Of a stretch of DNA of 64,000 nucleotides, positions 1 to 9,352 are shown in pieces. The notes beneath the pieces were generated by a model that was not told the DNA's origin, did not search any database, and saw only the letters and a list, made by a program, of their open reading frames with translations. Both the position numbers and the translations under genes were made by a program. Source of the stretch: Pseudomonadota bacterium (GTDB taxonomy: Bacteria > Desulfobacterota > Desulfobulbia > Desulfobulbales > Desulfocapsaceae); contig JAHJKP010000026.1 in the NCBI GenBank assembly GCA_018821985.1, positions 62,001 through 126,000 on the forward strand. The letters run 5' to 3'. Within the stretch, counting starts at the first letter, position 1; each line of letters starts with the position of its first letter.

Positions 1-35
1 TACCCTTCACTATTTTTTTTCAACAGGACCCTAAA

Positions 36-1247
36 ATGAACTCTCCAATCATCACCCTGGCAGACAGAGTTATCAATATCAAGCCCTCTCCAACTCTGGC
101 TGTAAATGCAAAGGCCAAGGCACTGAAGGCTGCAGGTGCTGACATCCTGAACTTCAGCGTCGGTGAACCTGACTTTGACACCCCCCCCCATGTCTGTGAA
201 GCTGGGAAAAAGGCTATTGATGAAGGATTTACCAGATATACTGCTGTTCCCGGCATGCCCGAATTGCGCGAAGCCATCTGCCAACGCTTGCAGATAGACA
301 AAGGGCTCTCCTATGTGATGGAGGAGGTCCAGGTCGCTTGCGGCGGGAAGCATGGCCTCTACAACATGTTTCAGGCAGTGATCAATCCCGGAGATGAGGT
401 TCTCATCCCCACTCCCTACTGGGTTTCTTATCCACCCATGGTACAGTTGGCAGGCGGCACCCCGGTTCTGGTACCTCTTCTGGAACAGGACAATTTTGAT
501 CTCAACCCGGACATCCTCCATAAATACGCCACCAGCAAAACCCGGGCCATCATTATTAACTCACCCTCCAACCCCACAGGCTCAGTTTTCTCAATCGAAG
601 CCCTGCAGGCCATTGCCAAAATAGCCATGGAAAACGGCTGGCTGATCATAACCGACGACATCTATGACACCATCACCTATATGGACACAGCGCTTCCTCA
701 TATCCTGGAGGTGGACGACAGATTAAAGGAGCAGACCCTGATCCTGAACGGAGTCTCGAAATCCTTTGCCATGACAGGATGGCGGATTGGCTGGACTGCC
801 GGCCCGAAACATATCATAGCGGCCATGAACAAAATCCAGGGTCAATCCACATCCAATCCCTCATCCATTTCCCAGAAAGCCGCACTTGCCGCCGTCACTG
901 GCCCCCAGGATTTTCCGAAGACCATGCTCAAGGCGTTTCTTCCCAGACGGGACTTTTTTGTTGAAGACCTGCGCTCAATAGAAGGAGTAAGTTGCGTCAA
1001 TCCCAAAGGGGCCTTCTATGTCTTCCCCAATTTTTCCACATATTTTGGGAAAAGATTCAACGGCAAGGCCATTAACAATTCAGTGGATCTGGCCGACTAC
1101 TTCCTCGACGAGGCAAAAGTAGCCTCAGTACCAGGTGCCGCCTTCGGGGCCGACGATTTTGTCCGCTTCTCCTTTGCCACCTCCATGGATATCATCAAAG
1201 ATGGAATGGGAAGAATCAAGAAAGCACTAGCCAGCCTGGAAGGATAA
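36..1247 (+). CDS. Class I/II PLP aminotransferase, aspartate aminotransferase type
   Basis: The 403-residue protein is a fold-type I aminotransferase that would move an amino group between an amino acid (probably aspartate) and a 2-oxoacid in the cytoplasm. The PLP-lysine motif SKSFAMTGWRIGW lies near residue 240. The upstream SPSNPTG loop and DDIYD segment match the family, as does the length of about 400 residues. The start is supported by a weak purine stretch just upstream. It is monocistronic and converges with the LysR gene across a hairpin. Substrate range cannot be fixed from sequence; alanine or aromatic activity is possible. Confidence 0.9.
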   Translation: MNSPIITLADRVINIKPSPTLAVNAKAKALKAAGADILNFSVGEPDFDTPPHVCEAGKKAIDEGFTRYTAVPGMPELREAICQRLQIDKGLSYVMEEVQVACGGKHGLYNMFQAVINPGDEVLIPTPYWVSYPPMVQLAGGTPVLVPLLEQDNFDLNPDILHKYATSKTRAIIINSPSNPTGSVFSIEALQAIAKIAMENGWLIITDDIYDTITYMDTALPHILEVDDRLKEQTLILNGVSKSFAMTGWRIGWTAGPKHIIAAMNKIQGQSTSNPSSISQKAALAAVTGPQDFPKTMLKAFLPRRDFFVEDLRSIEGVSCVNPKGAFYVFPNFSTYFGKRFNGKAINNSVDLADYFLDEAKVASVPGAAFGADDFVRFSFATSMDIIKDGMGRIKKALASLEG

Positions 1248-1262
1248 AACGTAGACACAAAA

Positions 1263-1298
1263 AAACCGGTTGCAGAATAACTACCCTGCAACCGGTTT
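1263..1298. terminator. Hairpin between convergent genes
   Basis: A perfect 13-bp stem (1263-1275 with 1286-1298, AAACCGGTTGCAG arm) closes a 10-nt loop just after the aminotransferase stop. An A-run precedes it and short T-rich sequence follows, so it could end transcription from both sides. Confidence 0.75.
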
Positions 1299-1362
1299 GT
1301 TCCCCTTCACCAACAAATCTGTCCAGCTCGCCTTTCTGCCTGCAAGCTCTCCAACCAGCCGA

Positions 1363-2355
1363 TTATTTCTTTAAGCTCAACAACTGTTTACTCAGCAAGG
1401 ATTGTTTTGCCAACAATGACTGGAGCTTCCACGGCGAAGACAGACAGGCCCTGCTGGCGCTACAGGTGGACATCACATCACAGAAGGCGAGAAATTCTGC
1501 CAGGGCATCACTCATCACCTGACCTTTTCGAGAAATTATCTGCAGCTGACGATGCATGTCAACCCCTTCAACCTTCAGGCTTTTCAACCAACCATGTTCC
1601 ACCTCTCGACACACAGTCAACGACGAAAGACAGGCAATACCTACCCCTGATTCAACAGCCCGTTTAATTGCCTCAGGATGCCCCATCTCCATGATCACAG
1701 GAATCTGATCAAGATAAGCCTTCATTTTTTCACGAAAAATAGCAACAGTACCAGACCCCTCTTCCCGCATAATCCAGCGGGTATTTTTAAAATCCGTCTT
1801 CACATCAAAGACTTCATTGCCTGCAAGGGGATCGCTGGGACCTACCAGAATTACAAGTTCATCTTTAAACCACGGACGAATAATAGTATCGAGGGATTTT
1901 ACCGGTCCTTCAACAAAGCCGATATCAGCCTTGCCATCCTGAATAAGAGTTTCAGCATAACGGGTATGATGAACAAGCATGTTAATACCTACATGAGCAT
2001 GCATCCGTTTGAAGGCACCAATCAAATAAGGGAGGAGATAGTCACCAATGGTGGTACTGGCCACTATATTAAGATGCCCGGTAAGCTCATCATTCTTTTC
2101 AGACATGATACTCTCTACATTACTGACCTGACAAACAATCTCCTTGGCAAGGGGTAACAAATAGCGACCCCGCTCATTCAACAACAGACTGCGCCCATGA
2201 CGATCGAATAGCGGTCCGGCAAGTTGATTTTCCAGCTCAGCCAGTGCCATGCTCACAGCAGACTGAGTCACAAACAATTTTTTGCTCGCCTTGGTAACCT
2301 GGGCAGTCTCAGCTACTGCAATAAATATTTCCAATTGTCTCAAGGTGATAGACAT
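1363..2355 (-). CDS. LysR-family transcriptional regulator
   Basis: A 330-residue DNA-binding regulator. The N-terminal winged helix-turn-helix (about residues 3-62) reads LRQLEIFIAVAETAQVTKAS followed by VTQSAVSMALAELE, typical of LysR proteins. Residues of about 90-295 form the two-lobed effector domain. The tail is about 25 residues longer than usual and consists of imperfect LLxKQ repeats. The gene is transcribed away from the nuo operon, sharing a 266-bp intergenic region with several dyads, so it may control nuo; that link is inferred from position. The inducer is unknown. Confidence 0.9.
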   Translation of the reverse strand: MSITLRQLEIFIAVAETAQVTKASKKLFVTQSAVSMALAELENQLAGPLFDRHGRSLLLNERGRYLLPLAKEIVCQVSNVESIMSEKNDELTGHLNIVASTTIGDYLLPYLIGAFKRMHAHVGINMLVHHTRYAETLIQDGKADIGFVEGPVKSLDTIIRPWFKDELVILVGPSDPLAGNEVFDVKTDFKNTRWIMREEGSGTVAIFREKMKAYLDQIPVIMEMGHPEAIKRAVESGVGIACLSSLTVCREVEHGWLKSLKVEGVDMHRQLQIISRKGQVMSDALAEFLAFCDVMSTCSASRACLSSPWKLQSLLAKQSLLSKQLLSLKK

Positions 2356-2518
2356 CTCATTCTTCCTTATTCAATATTGCTGATAAAAATTATCTTTTTT
2401 TTAGATTAGGGATTTGTCACTTTATCACGTATATACTTTTTCTCAATAGTTTTCATGGATGTTCCACCTAATCAATAAATATTCCTATGAAATTAAATAA
2501 GTAGTCACTACCACCGAG

Positions 2519-2592
2519 ATGAATGACCATTCATTATTCAGTTGACAAGCTCTCAGTCCTTCATTATAAAGTCAGTCATTAATGAAGGACTG
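2519..2592 (+). promoter_or_regulatory. nuo operon promoter with nested operator-like dyads
   Basis: A sigma-70 promoter is visible: TTGACA at 2542-2547, a 17-nt spacer and TATAAA at 2565-2570, placing the start of transcription near 2577. A perfect 13-bp inverted repeat (2554-2566 with 2580-2592) covers the spacer, the -10 box and the start site. A second 7-bp dyad (ATGAATG, 2519-2525, with CATTCAT, 2528-2534) sits just upstream of the -35. The heptamer TTCATTA occurs at 2530 and 2560, and inverted at 2580. Placement suggests regulator binding. Confidence 0.75.
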
Positions 2593-2621
2593 ATTGTTCA
2601 ATCAACATCAGGAGCATGAAT

Positions 2622-3041
2622 ATGGAGTTTCAATTTTCAGACTTTCTTTACCGTGACAATGTCCTCTGGATCGCGGCCTTCACCTTGGGCGGACTCGCCT
2701 TTGCCTTAGGCCCCATTGCCATTGTTTACCTCCTCATGCCTCGCGGCACCCGCCAATTCGAAAACAAAAACAAGCAATTCATTGAATGCGGCATGCCACC
2801 CATTGGTGACAGCTGGGTGCGTTACGGCGTTGTCTTTTTTCTCTACGCCCTCATCTTTCTTGCCTTTGATGTGGATGTTCTTTTTCTTTTTCCGGTCGCC
2901 CTTGCTTACAACAACGAGATGTTTGCCTATAGGGATTTTGTAGAAATTGTAATCTTTGTCGGAATTTTATCGCTCGCAATCGTATACGCATGGATCAAGG
3001 GAGTATTCAAGTGGGAACGCAAAACGTACCTTCACCAGTAG
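2622..3041 (+). CDS. nuoA: NADH-quinone oxidoreductase subunit A
   Basis: A small membrane subunit of complex I, with three predicted membrane segments, at the junction between the peripheral and membrane arms. The ECGMPP motif after the first segment and the [10 protein letters not shown] motif in the second are family hallmarks. An ATG lies at 2616, but AGGAG (2610-2614) ends one base before it and is 7 bases from the ATG at 2622, so the latter is chosen. It is the first gene of the nuo operon and its end overlaps nuoB. Confidence 0.95.
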   Translation: MEFQFSDFLYRDNVLWIAAFTLGGLAFALGPIAIVYLLMPRGTRQFENKNKQFIECGMPPIGDSWVRYGVVFFLYALIFLAFDVDVLFLFPVALAYNNEMFAYRDFVEIVIFVGILSLAIVYAWIKGVFKWERKTYLHQ

Positions 3042-3529
3042 AAGCAGTACCTTCGTCACTCGTTCAGTTTGCCATCGCTGACAAACTGATCAATCTTGGC
3101 CGGGCAAATTCCTTATGGCCCCTTACCTTCGGCCTGGCATGTTGCGCCATTGAAATGATGGCAACAGGCTGCGCCAGGTTTGACATGTCACGCTTTGGAG
3201 CTGAAGTTTTTCGTCCCTCTCCCCGACAAAGTGATGTGATGATTGTGGCTGGTACCATATCAAAAAAAATGCAACCGGGCATTAAGACCCTCTACGATCA
3301 GATGCCTGAACCCAAATGGGTTATGGCTCTCGGCAACTGTGCGATATCAGGTGGTCCTTTTGCCTTTGAAGGACAATATGGCATAGTTCTGGGTGCCGAC
3401 CAGTTTTTACCGGTTGATGTCTATGTCCCTGGATGCCCTCCACGCCCGGAGGCACTCCTGCAGGGCATCATTGAACTTGAACATAAAATTTCCGGTTGGA
3501 AGAGATGGAAAGACCCTGAGGCTGTATAA
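3011..3529 (+). CDS. nuoB: NADH-quinone oxidoreductase subunit B (N2 cluster)
   Basis: Carries the terminal [4Fe-4S] cluster N2 that passes electrons to quinone. The ligands are visible: the adjacent Cys pair in [10 protein letters not shown], the Cys of LGNCAISGG and the Cys of VPGCPPRPE. An in-frame ATG at 2990 has no ribosome site, whereas GTG at 3011 follows AAGGGAG (2998-3004) at good spacing and is preferred, giving about 172 residues. The gene overlaps nuoA by some 30 bp, consistent with translational coupling. Confidence 0.95.
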   Translation: MGTQNVPSPVEAVPSSLVQFAIADKLINLGRANSLWPLTFGLACCAIEMMATGCARFDMSRFGAEVFRPSPRQSDVMIVAGTISKKMQPGIKTLYDQMPEPKWVMALGNCAISGGPFAFEGQYGIVLGADQFLPVDVYVPGCPPRPEALLQGIIELEHKISGWKRWKDPEAV

Positions 3530-3609
3530 ATTAATTACGTTTCAAGGCGCATTATACATAATAAAGTCATTCACTAAAACGCTTCATACTCCTTCGGAGC
3601 CACAGGATC

Positions 3610-4098
3610 ATGATATTAGAAACAACACAACAAGCACTGCAAGCACTCTTTGCCGGATCTGTTCCAGCAGATGAAGCTGAGGCTGGTACCCCCAGGGGTA
3701 ATGGTGTTCTCACTCGTGATTACAAAACCCATGGATACCATCTTGATGCACAGGTTGATGCAAATCAGCTTCTTGCAGCAGTCACCATCCTCGATGAAGG
3801 CGGATTTTTTATTGAAAGTATCACCGGGGTAGACTGGATCAAAGAAAACCAGCTGGAAGTCATCTATGATTTTTCCCGTTACGATTTTGACGCCTGCCGA
3901 GTGGTTATCCGCACCAGAGTACCTCGCGACAAACCGGTAGTCCCCACCATTTCCACAATATACGCCGGAGCAAACTGGCATGAACGGGAGACCCACGATT
4001 TTTTTGGTATCAAATTTGCGGGTCACCCCCACCTCGTTCCCCTGCTCCTTCCTGACGATGCAGATTTCCATCCACTCTTAAAGGATTTCAAGGCATGA
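3610..4098 (+). CDS. nuoC: NADH-quinone oxidoreductase subunit C
   Basis: The 30-kDa-type hydrophilic subunit of the quinone-reducing module, 162 residues. The signature WHERETHDFFGI (about residues 122-133) followed by LPDD is diagnostic. It is a separate gene, not fused to nuoD as in enterobacteria. An 80-bp spacer separates it from nuoB, with GGAG upstream of the ATG, and its stop overlaps the nuoD start by 4 bp. Confidence 0.95.
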   Translation: MILETTQQALQALFAGSVPADEAEAGTPRGNGVLTRDYKTHGYHLDAQVDANQLLAAVTILDEGGFFIESITGVDWIKENQLEVIYDFSRYDFDACRVVIRTRVPRDKPVVPTISTIYAGANWHERETHDFFGIKFAGHPHLVPLLLPDDADFHPLLKDFKA

Positions 4099-5213
4099 GC
4101 GCTCCAATTCAACTCCGACCGGACGAAACATTCCTCCTGAATGTAGGGCCACAGCATCCAGCAACCCACGGTGTCCTCAGGGTTAAAATGCAAATGGATG
4201 GTGAATATATTGTCAAGGCAGAAACCGTCCTTGGCTATGTTCACCGCATGCACGAAAAAATGGGAGAGAACAGGACTTATGCTCAGTATCTTCCCAACTT
4301 AAGCCGTCTGGATTACCTTGGCGCCTTGGGTTATACCCATGGCCATGTCCTGGCTGTAGAGCGCGCTGCAGGGATTGAGGTCCCGGAACGTGCTGAGTAT
4401 ATCCGGGCCATCACTGTTGAACTCAACCGAGTGGCATCTCACCTCTTCTGGTTCGGCGCCTTTGTCATGGACCTTGGCGGCTTCAGTCCTCTCATGTACG
4501 CCATTCAGGATCGTGAACATATTCTCGACATGCTGGAGGCCGTAACCGGTGCTCGCCTAACCTATTGCTATTACCGATTTGGTGGCCTCTACAATGATGT
4601 AGATGATGATTTTATTGAGGCAGCCAAACGTTTTATCCCCCGGATGCGCAAATCACTCAAAAAATATGACGCCCTGGTGTCTGGGAACGTCATCTTCCGA
4701 AATCGACTGGAAGGAATCGCCCCTGTTTCAGCTGAGATGTGCCGCAAATACGGAGCCACCGGCCCGGTTGCCAGAGGCTCTGGAATAAACTTCGATGTGC
4801 GTAAGAATGAGCCCTATTCCGTCTATCCTGAGTTTGAATTTGACGTTCCGGTATATCACGAATGTGATTCTTTGGCCCGTTACAAGGTGCGAATGGATGA
4901 GATGGAACAATCACTGCGGATCATTGAACAGGGATTGGAAAAATTACCCGACGGCCCCATCATGGCTGAGAAGAAACCAAAAACCATCAAACTTCCAGTC
5001 GGTGATTACTATCAGGCAGTGGAAACCGCACGCGGCAGTTTTGGCATCAGAATCGTCAGTGATGGTGATAAAAATGCCTACAGGCTGAAACTGCGCTCAC
5101 CTACATATTCAAATATGCACCTCTTTGATGAAGCATGTGAAGGGATGTTGATAATGGATGCCCTTGCATTTATGGGAAGTCTGGACCTCGTAATACCAGA
5201 AATTGACAGGTAA
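4095..5213 (+). CDS. nuoD: NADH-quinone oxidoreductase subunit D
   Basis: The 49-kDa-type subunit that forms the quinone cavity with NuoB, 372 residues and cytoplasmic. It begins with the LNVGPQHPATHGVLR segment holding the quinone-site His region. RGSFGI and SPTYSNMHL near the C terminus are also conserved in the family. It is translationally coupled to nuoC through an ATGA overlap. The C terminus ends with the usual DLVIPEIDR. Confidence 0.96.
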   Translation: MSAPIQLRPDETFLLNVGPQHPATHGVLRVKMQMDGEYIVKAETVLGYVHRMHEKMGENRTYAQYLPNLSRLDYLGALGYTHGHVLAVERAAGIEVPERAEYIRAITVELNRVASHLFWFGAFVMDLGGFSPLMYAIQDREHILDMLEAVTGARLTYCYYRFGGLYNDVDDDFIEAAKRFIPRMRKSLKKYDALVSGNVIFRNRLEGIAPVSAEMCRKYGATGPVARGSGINFDVRKNEPYSVYPEFEFDVPVYHECDSLARYKVRMDEMEQSLRIIEQGLEKLPDGPIMAEKKPKTIKLPVGDYYQAVETARGSFGIRIVSDGDKNAYRLKLRSPTYSNMHLFDEACEGMLIMDALAFMGSLDLVIPEIDR

Positions 5214-5287
5214 TTTCATTTCTTAATCAGAAAAATGAACGTAAAAACTAGCCATTTGATTGAGAAGTGGAATAAGGGAGAAGCTCA

Positions 5288-6274
5288 ATGAGTTTAACAT
5301 TATTAAATGTCATAGTCGCTGTGGTGATAGCCATCGCCTTTGCCGCTGCCAATGCCGCCTATCTGGTCTGGGCTGAGCGCAGAGGAGCAGCCCGAATTCA
5401 GCGCCGCCCAGGTCCAAATATCAATGGTCCCTTCGGACTTCTGCAGCCACCTCTTGACGGCATCAAACTGATGACCAAACAGTTGATGATCCCAGGCGGT
5501 GCTGACAAAATTCTGTTTATGGTTGCACCTGTACTGGCCATGGCCCCGGCCATCATGAGTTTTGTCACCATTCCCTTCAGCGAAGGAATCGCCGCCCATA
5601 ATATGGAGCTTGGTGTCCTTGTAATCTTCGCCTTTGCCTCCATGGGAGCCATGGCCATTCTCTTTGCCGGCTGGGGATCACGCAACAAATATTCGGTCAT
5701 GGCATCGGTCAGGGCAGTATCACAGAATGTCTCCTACGAAATTCCCATGCTGATCACAGCCATCACCGTGGTCATGACAACTGGATCAATGGATCTTAAA
5801 GCAATCAGCATGGCCCAGTCCGGTGGCTTCTGGCACTGGAACATCTTTCCCTCCCTGCACAGTCCTTTAATGCCCATTTCTTTTATCATATTTTTCATCT
5901 GTTCACTGGCAGAAACAAATCGTGCCCCTTTTGATCTTGGAGAGGCTGAGAGTGAGCTTGTAGCCGGCTTCCACACCGAGTACGGCAGTATGGGTTTTGG
6001 ACTCTTCTTCATGGGGGAATATGCAAATATTGTCATCGGTGCCAGCCTGACAACTATCCTTTTTCTGGGAGGATGGGATTGTCCTTTTGGTATGTTTCCA
6101 GGCGTATGGTGGTTCCTGCTTAAAATCTACCTGCTGATTGCCACATTTATCTGGATTCGCTGGACTTTTCCACGAACAACCATTTATGGACTGCTTAATC
6201 TGTCCTGGAAAATACTTATTCCTATATCTCTGTTCAACCTGCTTCTCACAGCAGGATTACTGAAGGTGTTCTAA
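5288..6274 (+). CDS. nuoH: NADH-quinone oxidoreductase subunit H
   Basis: A membrane subunit of 328 residues with about eight helices that connects the quinone site to the proton-pumping arm. Visible motifs are ERRGAARIQRRPGPN after the first helix and the acidic loop AETNRAPFDLGEAESELVAG, both highly conserved in NuoH. GGAG precedes the ATG by 7 bases. It is followed by nuoI after one base, so the two are co-translated. Confidence 0.96.
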   Translation: MSLTLLNVIVAVVIAIAFAAANAAYLVWAERRGAARIQRRPGPNINGPFGLLQPPLDGIKLMTKQLMIPGGADKILFMVAPVLAMAPAIMSFVTIPFSEGIAAHNMELGVLVIFAFASMGAMAILFAGWGSRNKYSVMASVRAVSQNVSYEIPMLITAITVVMTTGSMDLKAISMAQSGGFWHWNIFPSLHSPLMPISFIIFFICSLAETNRAPFDLGEAESELVAGFHTEYGSMGFGLFFMGEYANIVIGASLTTILFLGGWDCPFGMFPGVWWFLLKIYLLIATFIWIRWTFPRTTIYGLLNLSWKILIPISLFNLLLTAGLLKVF

Positions 6275-6275
6275 C

Positions 6276-6734
6276 ATGGGCGGTTATTTCAGCGATATAT
6301 TTTATGGTAGTAAAAGTCTGCTCATTGGAATGGGTATAACCTTTCGGGAATTTTTCAAACCAACTGTAACTGTCCAATATCCTTATCAGACTATCAAGAT
6401 GTCTGCACGATTTCGTGGACATATCGAGCTCATTGCCGATGAAGAGGGGAAACCAAAATGTGTCGCCTGTGGGATGTGCCAGCGCGCCTGTCCATCAGGG
6501 TGTATCAGCTTGGACTCTGTCTCTGTGGATATCGAAGTTGACGGAAAAGTAAAAAAGAAAAAGGTTTTAAGCAAATACGATCTTGATTTTACAAAATGCT
6601 CCCTGTGTGGTCAATGTGTTGAAAATTGCAACTTTGGCGCCATTGATTTTTCAAAAGAATATAATCTTGCGTCTACTCGCAAGGAAGATTTCCACTTTAA
6701 TCTTCTTAAACGGTTGGAGGAGAGAAACGCATGA
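6276..6734 (+). CDS. nuoI: NADH-quinone oxidoreductase subunit I (ferredoxin-like)
   Basis: A peripheral-arm subunit of 152 residues with two [4Fe-4S] clusters (N6a/N6b type). The motifs are CVACGMCQRACP and CSLCGQCVENCN; the second ends in Asn instead of the common Pro. The N-terminal amphipathic region (TFREFFKPTVTVQYP) docks on the membrane. Because NuoE, F and G are not encoded here, NuoI is the likely entry point for an external ferredoxin-type donor (inference). It overlaps nuoJ by 4 bp. Confidence 0.95.
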   Translation: MGGYFSDIFYGSKSLLIGMGITFREFFKPTVTVQYPYQTIKMSARFRGHIELIADEEGKPKCVACGMCQRACPSGCISLDSVSVDIEVDGKVKKKKVLSKYDLDFTKCSLCGQCVENCNFGAIDFSKEYNLASTRKEDFHFNLLKRLEERNA

Positions 6735-7279
6735 ACCCTTCCATGGCCATAACAGAAGCGCCAGGGCTGTTCACCGCTGACGGCCTGACTGGTCTGATCT
6801 TTCTTATAATGATGGCAGTAACCCTGATTGGTGGGATAATTGCCTGTTCTGCAGAAAGACTCGTACGCTCGGTAGCAGGACTTATTGTCTGTTTTATCGG
6901 AGTAGCCGCCTTGTATTACTTCCTGAACTCACCCTTTGTAGCTTTGATGCAAATGCTCATCTATGTGGGAGCTGTCTGTATCACCATTGCTTTTGCTATC
7001 ATGCTCGCCGCACCTGAGGAAAATAGAAAAAATGGGCCAGCGGGACCACTTTCAGGGCCACTCGCATTTATTACCGCCGGTATTGTTACCATTGGCTTGA
7101 TCGTTATGGCGATGCGAGCAAAGTTCACCTCGCTTCCTAAGGTCAATGGCGGAACAGTGAAAGAAATGGGGATTCAATTTCTAACCAGCTATTCCATGGT
7201 CTTTGAGCTCATATCCATTGTTCTGCTGATTGCAATCATTGGAGCACTGGTTATCGCCCGGGCTGGGAGGAGCAAATAA
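6731..7279 (+). CDS. nuoJ: NADH-quinone oxidoreductase subunit J
   Basis: A membrane subunit of 182 residues with five predicted helices. The LMQMLIYVGAVCITIAFAIM segment is the TM3 region that carries the pi-bulge involved in coupling in complex I. GGAGGAG lies upstream of the chosen ATG, which overlaps the nuoI stop. Its own stop shares one base with the nuoK start. Confidence 0.94.
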   Translation: MNPSMAITEAPGLFTADGLTGLIFLIMMAVTLIGGIIACSAERLVRSVAGLIVCFIGVAALYYFLNSPFVALMQMLIYVGAVCITIAFAIMLAAPEENRKNGPAGPLSGPLAFITAGIVTIGLIVMAMRAKFTSLPKVNGGTVKEMGIQFLTSYSMVFELISIVLLIAIIGALVIARAGRSK

Positions 7280-7605
7280 TGTCATTTCTTACTCTATACA
7301 ACAATCTGAATACCTTTCTGTATCTGGCAGCCATGTTATTCGGCATGGGAGTCTATGGGATTGTGAGCCATCGTACACTCATTGGTATGCTTATCTCGTC
7401 TGAACTTATACTTGCCGCTGCTTCCATTAATTTTATGGCCTTTAACAGATTTACCGCACCCGACCCCACAGTGGGACAAGTTTTCACCCTGTTTATTATG
7501 GCCATAGCCGCAGCCGAAGCAGCCATCGGTCTCAGTATTATTATCGCAGTATATCGAAACTATAAATCAGTCGACACTGAAGATCTGGTCGAACTTAACG
7601 GTTAG
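7279..7605 (+). CDS. nuoK: NADH-quinone oxidoreductase subunit K
   Basis: A three-helix membrane subunit of 108 residues, homologous to MrpC. Two conserved membrane glutamates are visible, one in SSELILAA and one in AAAEAAIG, corresponding to the Glu pair of the E-channel. The ribosome site GGGAGGAG is inside the end of nuoJ, and the start overlaps the nuoJ stop by one base. Confidence 0.95.
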   Translation: MSFLTLYNNLNTFLYLAAMLFGMGVYGIVSHRTLIGMLISSELILAAASINFMAFNRFTAPDPTVGQVFTLFIMAIAAAEAAIGLSIIIAVYRNYKSVDTEDLVELNG

Positions 7606-7622
7606 GAAAAGGAACATCTGTC

Positions 7623-9104
7623 ATGGATATAACAACGGTCAGTTCCGCTAAACTTCTGGTAACTCTCCTCGTGCCGCTCGTTGGTACTCTGGGAGTCATG
7701 TTTATGGGGAAAAATGAAGACATCAGGGAAGGTGTTTCATCTGTTGCCTCAATCATCCTGTTTTTACTTGTCGCCTCAATGATCCCGACAGTACTTTCAG
7801 GGAAGATGCTTATCTTCCACATGTTCAGCATCCTTCCCGGAGTTACTGTCGCCCTGCGGGCCGACGCCATGTCCATGATCTTCGCCTTAGTGGCATCTTC
7901 ACTTTGGACTATCGCTGTCTTCTACTCCATGGGATATATGAGGGCCCACAACGAGCATGCGCAGACCAGATTCAATGCCTGTTTTGCTTTGGCTATCTTT
8001 GGGGCAATCGGGGTTGCCTTCTCTGACAACCTTTTTACCCTTTATCTCTTTTATGAGATTGTATCGATCTGCACCTATCCCTTGGTTGCCCATCATCAGG
8101 ACACAGAAGGGTACAATGGCGCCCGTAAATACATTGTCTATCTGACAACCACCGCCAAGGCATTTCTGTTGCCCGCCCTGATACTGATCTATGTCCTGAC
8201 CGGCACCCTTGATTTTGCCCCCAATATCTCAACAGGCATATTTCCACCGGACGTCAACCATGGTCTGGTGATCATGCTCTACGTTTTCTGTCTCTTCGGT
8301 TTTGCCAAAAATGGGATCATGCCTTTTCATCACTGGCTGCCAGGTGCCATGGTCGCCCCCACTCCCGTTTCCGCCCTGCTCCATGCCGTGGCCGTTGTCA
8401 AGGTTGGTGTTTTTTGCACCACGCGAGTCATGCTCTACGTCTTCGGCGTAGATACCATGCATGCCTTGAATCTTGGAATTCCCACTGCCTACTTTGTCGG
8501 ATTTACCGTGATCATGGCTTCAGTCCTTGCCCTGTCCAAAAACAACCTCAAAGAGCGACTGGCCTATTCAACCATCAGCCAGCTCTCCTATATCATCATG
8601 GGTGTGGCACTCCTCACCCCGGCAGGCATTGATGGCGGTCTGATCCATATTGTCAATCATGCCTTTGCTAAGATCACTCTCTTCTTTTGCGCAGGCGCTA
8701 TTTACATTGCCGCGCATAAAAAAGATATCTCGGATATGGGAGGACTTGGCAAGACTATGCCTTTTACCTTCGGGGCCTTTGCCATCGCCTCACTCTCCAT
8801 GATTGGCGCCCCACCAGTCGGCGGATTTGTCACCAAATGGAATCTGCTGGTGGGATCAATTCAGGCTCACCAGATGGGGATACTGCTCATTCTTATCGCC
8901 AGCACCATGCTCAATGTCGGATATTTCGCACCCATTACCATTAAGGCCTTTTTCGGCAAACGCCCTGAAGGTGAAACGTTCCAAGGTATCAAAGAGGCGC
9001 CATTGTCCATGCTGATCCCCATTCTTATTGCATGTACAGTCTCCGTCCTTCTTGGTATCTTTCCAAACTTTATGATGCAATTTGTTAAGGTGGTGACAGG
9101 ATGA
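7623..9104 (+). CDS. NuoL/MrpD-like antiporter subunit, first copy
   Basis: A membrane protein of 493 residues with about 14 helices, in the place normally held by NuoL. Pump residues are present: Glu145 in LFYEIVSIC, Lys229 in GFAKNGIMPFHHW, Lys260 in AVVKVGVF and a late Lys in GGFVTKWNLL. The APTPVSALLHA stretch resembles NuoL. The length is short for NuoL, which carries a long lateral helix, so this protein lacks that extension. It overlaps the next small gene by 4 bp. It may equally be called an MrpD-like subunit; the exact subfamily is not settled here. Confidence 0.85.
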   Translation: MDITTVSSAKLLVTLLVPLVGTLGVMFMGKNEDIREGVSSVASIILFLLVASMIPTVLSGKMLIFHMFSILPGVTVALRADAMSMIFALVASSLWTIAVFYSMGYMRAHNEHAQTRFNACFALAIFGAIGVAFSDNLFTLYLFYEIVSICTYPLVAHHQDTEGYNGARKYIVYLTTTAKAFLLPALILIYVLTGTLDFAPNISTGIFPPDVNHGLVIMLYVFCLFGFAKNGIMPFHHWLPGAMVAPTPVSALLHAVAVVKVGVFCTTRVMLYVFGVDTMHALNLGIPTAYFVGFTVIMASVLALSKNNLKERLAYSTISQLSYIIMGVALLTPAGIDGGLIHIVNHAFAKITLFFCAGAIYIAAHKKDISDMGGLGKTMPFTFGAFAIASLSMIGAPPVGGFVTKWNLLVGSIQAHQMGILLILIASTMLNVGYFAPITIKAFFGKRPEGETFQGIKEAPLSMLIPILIACTVSVLLGIFPNFMMQFVKVVTG

Positions 9105-9352
9105 TTGTCAATTTTATCGATTATCTACGAGACCGGTTAGAAACGGTTAAATATTGCTGCTATGGTGGAATTGCCCTCATAGTAATCTGGAGCCTTACAG
9201 TTGATACCAGCCATGCGCACACATGGGCTGAAAAGATGATACCAGGATTCTGGTCTCTCTTTGGACTGGGATCCTGTGCAGTCGTCATTATGGTGGCAAG
9301 GGTACTCGGCAGAAGCGGGATCATGACCCGGGAGGATTATTATGACAACTAA
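9101..9352 (+). CDS. Small two-helix membrane protein within the nuo operon
   Basis: An 83-residue protein I do not recognise. Two hydrophobic segments (about 20-33 and 48-65) are separated by a His/Trp-containing loop, and a charged tail ends REDYYDN. Its start overlaps the stop of the preceding antiporter-like gene (ATGA), and its end overlaps the next antiporter-like gene by 11 bp. Such coupling suggests a structural or assembly role in the membrane arm. A remnant of a split larger subunit is another possibility. Confidence 0.75.
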   Translation: MIVNFIDYLRDRLETVKYCCYGGIALIVIWSLTVDTSHAHTWAEKMIPGFWSLFGLGSCAVVIMVARVLGRSGIMTREDYYDN

